From Pseudomonas sp. UYIF39 (GTDB lineage: Bacteria > Pseudomonadota > Gammaproteobacteria > Pseudomonadales > Pseudomonadaceae): 64,000 nt of DNA. The stretch covers positions 124,001 through 188,000 of the forward strand of contig NZ_JALBYU010000007.1 in the NCBI RefSeq assembly GCF_029963765.1. Direction: 5' to 3'. This document shows, piece after piece, positions 19,201 through 27,842 of this stretch (position 1 is its first letter; each line of letters starts with the position of its first letter). A program made the position numbers and the translations under genes. The notes beneath the pieces were generated by a model. The model made no database searches and was not told the DNA's origin. It was given only the letters and a program-made list of their open reading frames with translations.

Positions 19201-20844
19201 GACTTCCTCTGGGACATGGAAGAGCGCCGGGGTGTCTTTACCTACTAACTCATCGGCGTCATAACCCAACAAATACTCGGCGCCTTTGTTGAACACACGG
19301 ATAACGCCATCGAGATCCGTCGCAGTGATCGAAACCTCAGTGGCCGAGCGCAGCACCGTGTCCAACAACAGATTGAGATGCAGCAACTCGGATGTTCGTT
19401 GCGCAACCTGCTCTTCGAGGTTGGTGTTGAGTTCAAGAATTCTGGCCTCCGCCACTTTTTTCGCCGAGATATCCCTTAACGTCTTGGACGCCCCAATGAC
19501 GCGACCACCCTCACCATAAATGGGTGAGATGCTGACGGAGACATCGATCAGTCGTCTGTCTTTGTGATGGCGTTGCGTATCAAAGCTGCCGATACGCTCA
19601 CCCGCCCTGATGCGCGCAAGGATATGAGCTTCCTCTGTGACAAGCTCCAGCGGAACAATCAAATTGGCCAGTGTCTGGCCCACGGCCTCCTCGGAGGTAT
19701 AACCAAAAAGGTGCTCGGCTCCTTTGTTCCAGTTGGTGATGATGCCATCGAGTGTTTTTCCGATAATGCCATCTGCCGAGCTTTCAACGATGGAAGCCAG
19801 CCTTGCCTGCTCGGCAAATATCTCCCGCCGACGTTGACGGCTGACACTCACGACACTCACCAAGGTCGCCAGAAGAAGCGTGAGAAAACCACCGAAAAAC
19901 AGGACAACTTTTGGTGAGACCTGATGTAGGCGCTGGATGAACAGCGAATTTGCGCCGAGTTCGATTTGCCACCGCCTCCCGTATACCTCGCGCTCCATCT
20001 GATGGGTCATCAGCGTTTCACGGCGAGCCGAGTCGTCGGTGCTTTCATAAAACAGCTTCTCTTGTCCTGGGACGGTGATATCCCTTAATCGTAAATGTAC
20101 CGTCTCATTTTCTATGCGCAGGCCTCTGAGTACCTCCTCTGTCCGCAACACGACATAGCTCCAGCCAAAAGCTGCGGCCTCGCGTTCAGCAGCAGTCACC
20201 GGAGTCACTCCGCCGCGAAAGATGGGCATCAACACCAGGAAAGACTGCTGCGGTTTTCCTATGGACTGTATTAGCGTGATGGGCCCAGTAATCCGTGCCG
20301 CACCGCTTTGTATCGAGGATTGGGCAGCCTCTCGCCGCGATGTTTCCGACGCTATGTCCAAGCCAATGGCAGCCTGGTTATCTTTAGCCGGTTCGACATA
20401 CTGAATAACGTAGCGCTCGCCTGAATGCGCTGAGAATTGATGAATGGAGAAATCCGCTGCGCCGTCAGCTTGAGCCTGCTTGAGAAACTCGTATTCATCG
20501 CGCTCTGGTACACGCCTGATAAAACCAAAGGCACTGGCGCCGGGGAACTCGAAAGCGAGGTCACGGGTTCTGTGATATCGCCGAAACACTTCACGGCTAA
20601 TGTCATGTTCGCCTGCTGTCAGCACCGCTCCACGAGCGCCTCGCAGACCGTATTGGTAAAGATTGAGACGCATTAAAACCAACTCTGCGGCGTCTTCGGT
20701 CGCCGCTGTAATCGCTTCTTGAGCCTGCTGTTCGTTGATGCGCTCAAGGATCCAGACACCCAGAATGCTTGCCCCTAACCCCACGGCAAGAGTGATTGCT
20801 ACTCCCCAGTTCCATGCAAAAAACTTATGTTTTCTCACCCGCAT
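16294..20844 (-). CDS. CHASE/PAS hybrid sensor histidine kinase with two receivers and Hpt
   Basis: 1516 residues. Order: membrane helix at 15-33, periplasmic CHASE domain at about 75-290, second membrane helix near 315, three PAS domains (about 345-460, 490-620 and 655-780), HisKA with SHEIRTPMN near 815, HATPase (VLINLAGNALKFT, DTGIGIS, GGTGLGLVI), REC1 near 1040 (RILVVDDNA, LMDWRMSDMDG), REC2 near 1180 (LLVVEDNML, LMDIQMPDIDG) and a C-terminal Hpt domain (LHTIKGSSGTMGAKAL). All phospho-sites are present, so it can run a full relay. CHASE domains sense small external ligands; none is known here. It lies between a REC-HDOD gene and a diguanylate cyclase gene. Confidence 0.93.
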   Translation of the reverse strand: MRVRKHKFFAWNWGVAITLAVGLGASILGVWILERINEQQAQEAITAATEDAAELVLMRLNLYQYGLRGARGAVLTAGEHDISREVFRRYHRTRDLAFEFPGASAFGFIRRVPERDEYEFLKQAQADGAADFSIHQFSAHSGERYVIQYVEPAKDNQAAIGLDIASETSRREAAQSSIQSGAARITGPITLIQSIGKPQQSFLVLMPIFRGGVTPVTAAEREAAAFGWSYVVLRTEEVLRGLRIENETVHLRLRDITVPGQEKLFYESTDDSARRETLMTHQMEREVYGRRWQIELGANSLFIQRLHQVSPKVVLFFGGFLTLLLATLVSVVSVSRQRRREIFAEQARLASIVESSADGIIGKTLDGIITNWNKGAEHLFGYTSEEAVGQTLANLIVPLELVTEEAHILARIRAGERIGSFDTQRHHKDRRLIDVSVSISPIYGEGGRVIGASKTLRDISAKKVAEARILELNTNLEEQVAQRTSELLHLNLLLDTVLRSATEVSITATDLDGVIRVFNKGAEYLLGYDADELVGKDTPALFHVPEEVAARGVELSEEYAQTIDGFRVFTHKPELEGAETREWTYTRKDGSRFPVTLVVTSMRDADGVLNGYLGIAVDITERKAAEKELAASLKTTLEQRSELMVVHDQLLMAAEVAELGVWSWTLADNNLQWNDRMFEFYGQPLTLRNTGLSYMHWYSRVHPEDVVAAAAKLNAAVEGTDVYDTIFRVVRPDGQIRFIQAGAQIERSPNGAALRVTGINRDITVQRELESHLLYAKEQADAGSAAKSAFLANMSHEIRTPMNAVLGMLQLVQNTDLNGRQLDYVTKAQTAAKSLLGLLNDILDYSKIEAGKLQLDVHPFELEPLMRDLAVVLAGNQGEKEVEVMFDLDCNLPNDLIGDSLRLQQVLINLAGNALKFTLEGQVVVSVEQLKRTENAVSLRIAVSDTGIGISPEQLQRIFEGFTQAEASTSRRFGGTGLGLVICKRLVTLMGGELQVESQQGVGSRFWFDITLDVAPTSLLRSACTGVDVSLRILVVDDNATAGELLLRTVHALGWKADRVSGGTQAVEWVKKAQALGEAYDVVLMDWRMSDMDGLSAAQLIHQQGNGVPPPMVIMITAYGREVLADVHQAGDAPFVGFLTKPVTPKQLADAVQRAFNGKGLLHSPIPRSTVERPLRLAGLRLLVVEDNMLNRQVADELLTREGAQVTLAEGGLEGVSKVMNERVSFDVVLMDIQMPDIDGLEATRRIRSNPRFATLPIVAMTANASSTDREASLAAGMNDHVGKPIDLEQLVVTLLFQSGREDSQASLTLGQVNTGEGVIESRSSTIDRFGGDLDLIRKVLRTFGPEMEKQLVQLRDQIQRQDASGAAFVLHTIKGSSGTMGAKALSLLAGDLEHKLKSADSESVASLLADPIWFDGLSRLLQQSLEQMNADFGQRLRVKSSADEDSIAPAQWRESLEEILLLLEAGNLQAIELADALASKMPQSLRPQFDELVVRVQSLDFSAAMPIGRDLLRSA

Positions 20845-20937
20845 TGTCCCATCGCAGAAGGCCTTCAGCCTTCAAGATTAAAGTTCAAACCCTGTTGGGG
20901 GGCCGCAAGATGTCCAACCTGCAAGTCACGAATACGC

Positions 20938-22062
20938 TCAGGTCAGCCCGGCTAATCGTTGAAGTCTGTCTATGTCTGCTTCGGGTTCGCCGTTGTTCAT
21001 AGCGGCAGCAAGGCGCATCACCACTTGTTCGCGGCGAACTTGCATGTGGGGCAACGCATAAATTGCGCCTATCAACTCGCGTAGAACCATAGGCAGCCCC
21101 CAGCGCGCTTTCAAGCGAATGGCAAAAGGCGCTGAAAAATCACGGACAGCGTGGGTGAGCGTTTCTTCGGTCACGCTATTGCCCTGGTTCTCCCATTTCT
21201 AAGTTTGGTACAGAACACAGAGTTCGCCCAAGCGGTGCAACAGGGCGGCACCTTGCAGCGGAGCGGGATCCAGGCCACATTGTTGAGCTAGGAGCACAAC
21301 CCTTTCAGCTAAACGCTCGGCATCATCCAGATGAGCCTGGATGAAAGTCATCAGCATGCCGTCAGGTTGAGTATTGGTCTGTCGCAGTGCCTGGCTAATC
21401 GCCAGATTAACGCTGGTAAGCCCTCCTAACCGTGTCAGAGCACCGTTCAAATTCGTGCATGGCTGGCCGAGCCCGAGATACGCTGCACCGTTGGCGGCGG
21501 CGATCAAGTGGGCGCATAGCGCCGGGTCATACTGCCAATCATTGGCGAGTTCTCGTAAATCCATTGACGCCCCGCCATAGCCGAGCTGAAGTTTGTCTTT
21601 TACCGAGGCCAGTAAAGGTAAGTCCAACTCACCCGCAGACAAACCACTGAGATAGCTGATCAGGTCTTCAGTGTTGACAGCGATCGCTCGGGAGGGCTCA
21701 TCAAGCGGAAGGAGCGCGTCCAGGCATTGTACGACGCGCGAAACCTGGAATGGCTTGGTGAAAAAGGCACTGATCCTCAGCGATTTTACCGCCAGCACAC
21801 TGTCTCGATCAGCGCGCCCAGTGATCATGATCAGCGGCGTGCTTTGATCTTTTTCGCGAATTTTCTGCAGCAGTTTGACGCCGGGGGCATCCGGTAGATT
21901 CCAGTCGGCCATCACCAACTGATAGGTGCTTGGCTGCCAAGCCTCTAAAGCGCTAGCGACATCGATAAAGCAATCGACCTGAGCAACCGGACGGATGCTC
22001 AACACGAGCTGTTTTAAGAGATCTGATATCCAGGGATCATCATCCAGAATCATCACACGCAT
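20938..22062 (-). pseudogene. REC-HDOD response regulator interrupted by one in-frame amber codon
   Basis: From the ATG at 22062 the frame encodes a REC domain (MRVMILDDDPWISDLL, Asp in LVMADWNLPDAPG, FFTKPFQ) and an HDOD domain (ANDWQYDPALCAHLIAAANG). It stops at a TAG at 21199-21201, after LGELCVLYQT. The same frame continues without any further stop to 20938 as KWENQGNSVTEETLTHAV and on to DRLQRLAGLT, which is the expected HDOD tail; 375 codons in total. One C-to-T change (CAG to TAG) explains it. The truncated 287-residue product keeps the REC domain. Same strand as, and 93 bp before, the hybrid kinase gene. Confidence 0.85.
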
Positions 22063-22575
22063 TTGATAATCCTCACTGGATTGACACGCAACTTAGCAAC
22101 GTCTTAGTAACTGACTATCAGCCAAAAGCAAACATAGACGTCGTTGAGATCAAGGGGTGAGGTTGTAACCGAGCGATTTTGAGTAAATCACGGCAATTTC
22201 CCTTTAACTTGTAGCTTGATAGGTCCTTGAAGGATCGAATCTATTCCTGACCCGCGAACTATACAAGCAAGCAAACAGCTCACAGGGAGTTAGGCTGGCG
22301 GGGGTTAGTGCATGAAACGCCGCCATAGCGGAATTGCTTGAGTGATTCCGTCCTGCTGCTCGCTGCCCTAGGCCCCCAAAAATGCGCGACCCCCTCTGAC
22401 TCACGGATCCAAGCAGTCTTGGCTAACGGCCCGAGCGACAGTCGCACCAGAGTGTTTCGGCTGGTTTTACGCCAACATTTATGGACTGTTCTGGCATTCT
22501 TCCAAAGGAACACGTCCCGAATGGCTGCAACGGGTCGGATCGCGACGGTCTAGCATCGACCGTCGCAACGGGTGG
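22063..22575. other. Intergenic stretch between signalling operon and recombinase gene
   Basis: No gene supported. It contains a palindrome next to the recombinase stop (listed separately) and probably the promoter of the REC-HDOD gene; the remainder shows nothing recognisable. Confidence 0.5.
22542..22566. repeat. Perfect 9-bp inverted repeat beside the recombinase stop
   Basis: GCGACGGTC (22542-22550) and GACCGTCGC (22558-22566) with a 7-nt spacer, flanked on both sides by copies of CAACGGGT. It starts ten bases after the recombinase stop. It may be a hairpin terminator without a T-run, or part of a recombination site. Confidence 0.7.
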
Positions 22576-23196
22576 TTAAACTTCCGTCTGTTCCGCCATT
22601 TCCAAGGCATCATCGACCTCGATTCCCAGGTATCTGACGGTGCTTTCAAGCTTCGTATGACCAAGCAGTAGTTGAACAGCTCTCAGGTTCTTCGTCCTCC
22701 GATAAATCAGCGATGCTTTGGTTCTCCGTAGCGTATGAGTACCGTACATCGTTGCGTCAAGGCCAATGGCTGTTACCCACGCTTTGACTATCCGAGCGTA
22801 CTGTCTGGTGGAGAGATGTTCTGAGTCGTGCAACCGGGTCGAAAACAAGAAGTCCTCACTGCGGAGGTGGGCCTGATGCATCCAAGCCTCCACAAAAGTT
22901 CGGGTTTGCTCAGTAATTTCAAATTGCACTGGGTGTTGAGTTTTCTGCTGCATCACGATGGCCCGTGACGACACGCGCTCACCATGGGCTATGTCTCGTA
23001 CTCGCAACTTGGTTAAGTCACAAGCACGTAGCTTGCTGTCGATGGCCAAGTTGAAAAGCGCCAAATCTCGTGTCTTCTCAGCAAGCTGGAGTCTTACTCG
23101 GATTGCCCAGATATCTCTGACTCGGAGCGGGGCTTTCTGCCCGACAATTTTTCCCTTGTTCCAAGGCTGATGGCTGTATGTAGCAATAGTGTTCAT
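22576..23196 (-). CDS. Short tyrosine recombinase / phage integrase family protein
   Basis: 206 residues covering only the catalytic domain. Visible catalytic set: Arg in DSKLRACDLTKLRV near residue 57, Lys in MQQKTQHP near 85, HTLRR near 154, His in LLLGHTKLEST near 178 and Tyr in VRYLG near 188. There is no arm- or core-binding domain, as in the FimB/FimE size class. Such stand-alone recombinases are common in Pseudomonas accessory regions. Its start region lies inside a hairpin that covers the ribosome site. Its targets are unknown. Confidence 0.85.
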   Translation of the reverse strand: MNTIATYSHQPWNKGKIVGQKAPLRVRDIWAIRVRLQLAEKTRDLALFNLAIDSKLRACDLTKLRVRDIAHGERVSSRAIVMQQKTQHPVQFEITEQTRTFVEAWMHQAHLRSEDFLFSTRLHDSEHLSTRQYARIVKAWVTAIGLDATMYGTHTLRRTKASLIYRRTKNLRAVQLLLGHTKLESTVRYLGIEVDDALEMAEQTEV

Positions 23197-23226
23197 GGCT
23201 TGTCCTCCACGTTCAGGGAGGACAAG
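23197..23226 (-). promoter_or_regulatory. Leader hairpin hiding the recombinase ribosome site
   Basis: CTTGTCCTCC (23199-23208) and GGAGGACAAG (23217-23226) are perfect 10-bp complements with an 8-nt loop. In the minus-strand mRNA the second arm is GGAGGACAAG and lies two bases before the ATG, so the ribosome site GGAGGA is fully paired. This would hold translation low unless the stem is opened. Confidence 0.7.
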
Positions 23227-23507
23227 GGTGGATCAGTCACAATGAGTGGTGGTCGCTATTCGACCCAAAGCAGTCAGTCATGAAGGGCAGAAAACGGCCG
23301 TTTTTGTTGATTCGACTGAGACATGGAACGGTTCTTTTCTGGTCAACGTCTGAGTCCAGGTGCCGTTGCGTGGTCTTCGTGTTGACGCTCACGCATTCGC
23401 CGAACACGGTCACGTCATGCGGCTTTAGCGACTAAGCCCTTTGCCAGTCGTTAGTCAACGGCAAGGGACTCGTTTCAAGCAACTTGAAAGAGTCGGGGAT
23501 ACCGGGA
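23227..23507. other. Intergenic region upstream of the recombinase gene
   Basis: No gene supported. A stem with one bulge (CCCTTTGCC near 23437 with GGCAAGGG near 23460) lies close to the stop of the downstream hydrolase gene and could act as a weak terminator; no T-run was seen. Confidence 0.4.
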
Positions 23508-24395
23508 TCAGTGAATGTGCTTCTTGACGAAGGTAGCTGTCGTCGAGATCAGTTCGTCGATCTGCTTCTCGTCTTTTTTCATGTTGAAGAAGTGATCCAT
23601 GGGCCGGACAAGCAACTCATGTTTTCCAGGGTGATAGCTGATAAAGCTTTTCCCGAGGGCTGGCTGCGGAGAAACGATGTCGTCGTTAGTGCCGACCGCG
23701 ACGAGCAGTGGACCCTTGTAACGGGTGATCTCGGCGGCGGCATCGAGGGTCATCAAGCTGACGAAGAACGCGGATTTAAGCTTGACCTCGCCACCAGCAG
23801 GTAATGCCAGTGCGACGGGGGTGTCACCGCTGTGCAACGCTTCCTTGATCTTCTCGGCGCCCCACAGCAGCGGGAACGCGGCTCCCATATTGGTTGCGGG
23901 GTTCCAGAGTGCGACCGCGTCGAGTTTATGCGGGGTCCGTCCTGCTACAGCAGCACCCACTGCTCCGCCCATGCTCCATCCAACAAGCGCCATGCGGCTG
24001 GCATCGACGCGCTTGGATTTGGCTAGATAGTCGAGAGCAGCCAGCCCATCCACAACATCCGTATCGAGTGTGCCGTCGGTCTTGGCACCATCGCTGTCAC
24101 CATCAAAGCGGTAATCGATACGGAGACTGGCAATGCCTTGTTTGGCCCAAAGACGTGCGGCACGGGCAAAAATACCTTCATTGACGGCCGGAATGATGAG
24201 CTCATCCCTACTGCCCCCGAAACTGTGAAGTAACAGGATTACTGGGGGCTTTTTAACGCCGTCGGGCAGGTTCAGAGTGCCGACGACGTTCATTCCCTCA
24301 ACGGAGAAGGTGACTTTTTCTTCTGCCGCAGACGCGAAATATGGGGCTGTAACCAGGCTTGCGAGAAGTACTATACGGGTCAAAAAAGTAGACAT
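23508..24395 (-). CDS. Exported alpha/beta hydrolase
   Basis: 295 residues with a signal peptide ending at FASAAEE. Alpha/beta hydrolase fold with oxyanion-hole strand VILLLHSFGGS near 52, nucleophile elbow ALVGWSMGGAVGAA near 145 (Ser in GWSMG), acidic residue in VAVGTNDDIVSP and His in RPMDHFFNM. Resembles serine aminopeptidase S33 and acyl-peptide hydrolase-like esterases; substrate unknown. It lies 32 bp behind the MBL-fold gene on the same strand, suggesting co-transcription. Confidence 0.83.
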   Translation of the reverse strand: MSTFLTRIVLLASLVTAPYFASAAEEKVTFSVEGMNVVGTLNLPDGVKKPPVILLLHSFGGSRDELIIPAVNEGIFARAARLWAKQGIASLRIDYRFDGDSDGAKTDGTLDTDVVDGLAALDYLAKSKRVDASRMALVGWSMGGAVGAAVAGRTPHKLDAVALWNPATNMGAAFPLLWGAEKIKEALHSGDTPVALALPAGGEVKLKSAFFVSLMTLDAAAEITRYKGPLLVAVGTNDDIVSPQPALGKSFISYHPGKHELLVRPMDHFFNMKKDEKQIDELISTTATFVKKHIH

Positions 24396-24427
24396 GGGGG
24401 GTGATCCTCAGCTAAACGGCTAAAGGT

Positions 24428-25426
24428 TTAATTCTTGGGCTGGGGGGCATCGCCCGAAGATGCAGTCGGCGCTCCGAGCAGTCCGATAGCGCTGTACCAG
24501 AGCGGTCCTGGATTGATGCGGTCTGGGTGGAGTTCGATCATCTTGTCGAAGAACTCGCGTGGGGTCGGCTTCTCGGCGAGTAGCTTTATGGCATCCAACA
24601 GGTATTGGCGGGTCTGCTCCAGAATGACTGGATCATCGGCACGACTTTTCTGTTTGTGCCCAGCAATAACGATGCGCGGTTTCAAAGCTTCTACTTGGTT
24701 GATCGCCTTGACCCAAGCTTGGAGCCCCCCGTTGCCACCTTCGAGGAGATATTGGTGTACACCGTTGTAGGCAACGTCTCCGGCCACCACCAGTCCCATG
24801 GATGGCACGTGCAGCACCGTGGTGTCGTCAGTATCTGTATGACCGACATCTATGGCCTGGATGGTATTGCCCTCAAGCGTGAAGCCTTCAGCAGGTATCG
24901 GTTGAGCATTAACATCGGTCTTTCCAATGAGCCCGGGAAAGTCCTTGTCATATACCTTTTCGCGTCCGACAGTGGCCTGCTGATGCATGAGTCGGATCGT
25001 GCCTTCGGTGGCATATACAGTGGCCCCTGGGAACCGCTCGAGGATCTGTTCAGTGCCGAACCAGTGATCGCCATGTCCGTGGGTCACGTAGATGTATTTC
25101 AAGTGCTTACCGGATTGCGCAACCCAGTCGCTGACCTTTTGCGTTTGCTCACGGCTCATTGGCGGATCGATCAGCACAGCGTCGGTTTTCCCGAAGATCA
25201 GGGTTGAGGTGATCGGCGATGAAACGATGCGATCACCATTGGGTAGGCGTTTATCGCTCGCCCTAGTTACCCCGTCAGTAACGAGTACTTCATAGGACAA
25301 TGCCGAAGGGTGGGACATATCGTTCTCTCCTGTACTTTTCGCTGCTGCGGACTCGGCAGCGCCTGATAAACAGGAGGCCGTGACCAAGATAGTGGTGAGC
25401 AGTGCTCGAATGGAGTTGCTGGGCAT
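24428..25426 (-). CDS. Exported MBL-fold metallo-hydrolase
   Basis: 332 residues, with an N-terminal hydrophobic signal region (LLTTILVTASCLSGAAES). Zinc site THGHGDHWFG (HxHxDH) near residue 117, further ligands in DVGHTDTDDTT, VVAGDVAYNGVH and IVIAGHKQK. The layout matches the metallo-beta-lactamase superfamily group that includes quorum-quenching and alkylsulfatase-like hydrolases; it is not a close match to true carbapenemases. Neighbour of a hydrolase gene and upstream of an AraC-type regulator on the same strand. Confidence 0.85.
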   Translation of the reverse strand: MPSNSIRALLTTILVTASCLSGAAESAAAKSTGENDMSHPSALSYEVLVTDGVTRASDKRLPNGDRIVSSPITSTLIFGKTDAVLIDPPMSREQTQKVSDWVAQSGKHLKYIYVTHGHGDHWFGTEQILERFPGATVYATEGTIRLMHQQATVGREKVYDKDFPGLIGKTDVNAQPIPAEGFTLEGNTIQAIDVGHTDTDDTTVLHVPSMGLVVAGDVAYNGVHQYLLEGGNGGLQAWVKAINQVEALKPRIVIAGHKQKSRADDPVILEQTRQYLLDAIKLLAEKPTPREFFDKMIELHPDRINPGPLWYSAIGLLGAPTASSGDAPQPKN

Positions 25427-25693
25427 AACTGACCTCTATCTAGTGAAGTGGGACGGAGGTTGGACATCTACTTGCGTTGCCGATGTCAGATGCAGCATTG
25501 ATCGAACCATTAGCCAGGAGTGTAGATTAGTGCTGGGCGCATGAGTCGGTACTCGATGCGATGCAGCTTCGACCGCTTTTGGCCGATTTCTGACTATCTC
25601 GATGAGCAGAGATCGGCCAGGAGCAGCCTGTCGGCAAGGTCGTCACTCATGATGTATCCCGCTTTTCATGTGCCGCTCCTGCCCTCATCGAAA

Positions 25694-26614
25694 CTAGCTG
25701 ACGGCCCCACGCAACACCGCAATATCCCGCTTGGGTGGTGCGCCAAACAGTCGACTGTACTCGCGACTGAACTGGGAGGGGCTTTCGTAACCGACGTTGA
25801 ACGCTGCACTCGATACGTCCAGGTGTTCATTAAGCATCAAGCGTTTTGCCTCGTTCAACCGCAGCCATTTCTGGTACTGCAATGGGCTCATCGCAGTGAG
25901 TTGGCGGAAATGGTGGTGAAAGGTCGGTGCGCTCATCTGCACTTGTGCGGCGAGTTCCTCGACGCGAAGCGGCGAGGTGTAGTGCAGTTTCAGCCAGTCG
26001 ATAGCCTTGGCAATCCGATAGCCCTGACCATCCACAGCTGTGATCTGGCGCAGCCTGGCCGCCTGGTCACTCAGCAGCAGTCGGTAGTGAATTTCTCGCT
26101 GGATCAATGGCGCGAGTACAGCGATCGCCTCGGGCTCTTCCAGCAGTTCCAGCAGACGCCCAAATGAGGCTAACAATGCCGGGGTCACTGAACTGATTCC
26201 CACGCTTGTCCCAGCGGCTTTATCACGGCTTGGCGGCAGGCCGCCCTGGGCGATCAACTCAGCCAACATGCGCAGATCGAGCTTCAACGTCAGCCCCAAA
26301 CAAGGCTGCTCAGGGCTCGCCACCAGCACTTCAGAATTGGCGGGCAAGCCCAACGAGGTGAGCAGAAATCGCGATGTGTCATACAGATATCCTGCACCGC
26401 CGACCCACAGGCGCTTCTCGCCTCGGGCGACGAGAATGATGCTTGGCTCGACCATGCAGACGACTGGGGGTGATGGGTGTTCACGCCGAAAGAAACCGAG
26501 ACCAGCGATAGGCGTTGGGTAATCACCCGGTTGGGTGATCCGAGCGCCAATGATCTGCGCAAGTGACTCTTGGGGCGATGTGTTCTGCGCGTGGATGTCG
26601 TTCTTGATGGTCAT
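25694..26614 (-). CDS. AraC-family transcriptional regulator (AraC_N type)
   Basis: 306 residues from the ATG at 26614, which has GAGG upstream; the frame is open to 26788 but the extra part is not protein-like. AraC_N ligand domain at about 20-190 (PSIILVARGEKRLWVGG), then the DNA-binding domain at 205-300 (EELAAQVQMSAPTFHHHFRQ, AAFNVGYESPSQFSREYSRL). Divergent from the exported DLH-like hydrolase at 26789, with about 175 bp between starts, and upstream of the MBL-fold gene, so it may control either set. Confidence 0.88.
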   Translation of the reverse strand: MTIKNDIHAQNTSPQESLAQIIGARITQPGDYPTPIAGLGFFRREHPSPPVVCMVEPSIILVARGEKRLWVGGAGYLYDTSRFLLTSLGLPANSEVLVASPEQPCLGLTLKLDLRMLAELIAQGGLPPSRDKAAGTSVGISSVTPALLASFGRLLELLEEPEAIAVLAPLIQREIHYRLLLSDQAARLRQITAVDGQGYRIAKAIDWLKLHYTSPLRVEELAAQVQMSAPTFHHHFRQLTAMSPLQYQKWLRLNEAKRLMLNEHLDVSSAAFNVGYESPSQFSREYSRLFGAPPKRDIAVLRGAVS

Positions 26615-26788
26615 GGGTGCGTATACCTCGTGAACGAACTCTAACTCGCCAGCCCGTGTCCTTCCCACCGAGAAAATGAAAGCGCATCGGATTAGGCAAG
26701 TAATCCAGCGAAATGCACTACAGGACAGACGAGCAGCGCCGGAGAATGTGTCCCTGACGGGCAATAACTCAACGGCAAGGAATATCAC

Positions 26789-27811
26789 ATGAAAAGCATG
26801 CTGCTGGCCTTAGGGCTGCTCATCACCTCTTTCTCATCAATGGGAGCCGACATGTCAAACGGCGCGGACAATTTCTACCAGAGCGACAAGGTGACCATGC
26901 AAAAGGTCGCCTTCAACAACCAATACGGGATGAAGGTGGCAGCAAACCTGTTCACCCCGAAGCGCCTCGACGCAATAGCCAAGCATGCCGCCATCATCGT
27001 GGGTCACCCGATGGGCGCGGTGAAGGAGCAGAGCGCGAATCTTTATGCCACCAAAATGGCTGAACAAGGCTTCGTCACGCTGTCGCTGGACTTGTCCTTC
27101 TGGGGCGAAAGCGCGGGCACCTCGCGTAACGCCGTATCCCCTGATATTTACGCGGAAGACTTCAGTGCCGCCGTGGATTTTATGGGCACCCAGCCGTTGG
27201 TTGATCGTGAGCGCATCGGCGTCATTGGGGTCTGCGGCAGCGGCAGTTTTGTCATCAGTGCCGCCAAGATCGATCCACGCATGAAAGCTATCGCGACCGT
27301 CAGCATGTATGACATGGGTGCGGCCAACCGTAACGGTTTGCAGCATGCCGTCACCCCGCAGCAACGACAGCGGATCATCCGCGAGGCGGCCGAACAGCGC
27401 GATGTAGAATTCCAGGGCGGTGCAACCAAGCTCACTGGCGGCACGCCGCAGAAACTGACGGGCAACCCAATCGGTGACGAGTTCTACGATTTCTATCGCA
27501 CCTCGCGAGGCGAGGTCACACCTGCCGGCGCAACGCCACAAACGACCACCATGCCGACACTGACCAGCAACGTGAAGTTCATGAACTTCTACCCGCTCAA
27601 CGACATCGAGACTATCTCGCCACGCCCCTTGCTGTTCATTACCGGCGCTGCAGCACACTCTCGCGAATTCAGTGAGGACGCCTACCAGCGTGCAGCCGAG
27701 CCCAAGGAATTGCTGATCATTCCGGGAGCAGGTCATGTGGATCTGTACGATCGGGTCAGCCTTATCCCGTTCGCCAAACTGACCGCGTTCTTCCAGAGAA
27801 ATCTGAAGTGA
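26789..27811 (+). CDS. Exported dienelactone hydrolase-like alpha/beta hydrolase
   Basis: 340 residues with a signal peptide (LLALGLLITSFSSMGAD). The nucleophile elbow reads IGVCGSGSFVI near residue 150: Cys in place of the common Ser, as in dienelactone hydrolases. HPMGAVKEQ near 72 forms the oxyanion side, and GAGHVDLYDR supplies the catalytic His. AAGGAA lies a few bases before the ATG. It is followed by a hairpin terminator and then a drug/purine exporter gene. Substrate unknown. Confidence 0.82.
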   Translation: MKSMLLALGLLITSFSSMGADMSNGADNFYQSDKVTMQKVAFNNQYGMKVAANLFTPKRLDAIAKHAAIIVGHPMGAVKEQSANLYATKMAEQGFVTLSLDLSFWGESAGTSRNAVSPDIYAEDFSAAVDFMGTQPLVDRERIGVIGVCGSGSFVISAAKIDPRMKAIATVSMYDMGAANRNGLQHAVTPQQRQRIIREAAEQRDVEFQGGATKLTGGTPQKLTGNPIGDEFYDFYRTSRGEVTPAGATPQTTTMPTLTSNVKFMNFYPLNDIETISPRPLLFITGAAAHSREFSEDAYQRAAEPKELLIIPGAGHVDLYDRVSLIPFAKLTAFFQRNLK

Positions 27812-27817
27812 TTGATG

Positions 27818-27842
27818 GGTGCCTGAGATAGGCACCGTTTCT
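27818..27842 (+). terminator. Hairpin terminator after the DLH-like hydrolase gene
   Basis: GGTGCCT (27818-27824) pairs with AGGCACC (27830-27836) over a 5-nt loop, followed by GTTTCTC. It starts seven bases after the stop codon. Confidence 0.75.

Noticed and set aside
24428..25426. Reading the MBL-fold gene as a carbapenemase
   Set aside because: It has the general HxHxDH site, but its length and remaining motifs fit the wider superfamily; nothing specific to class B beta-lactamases is visible.
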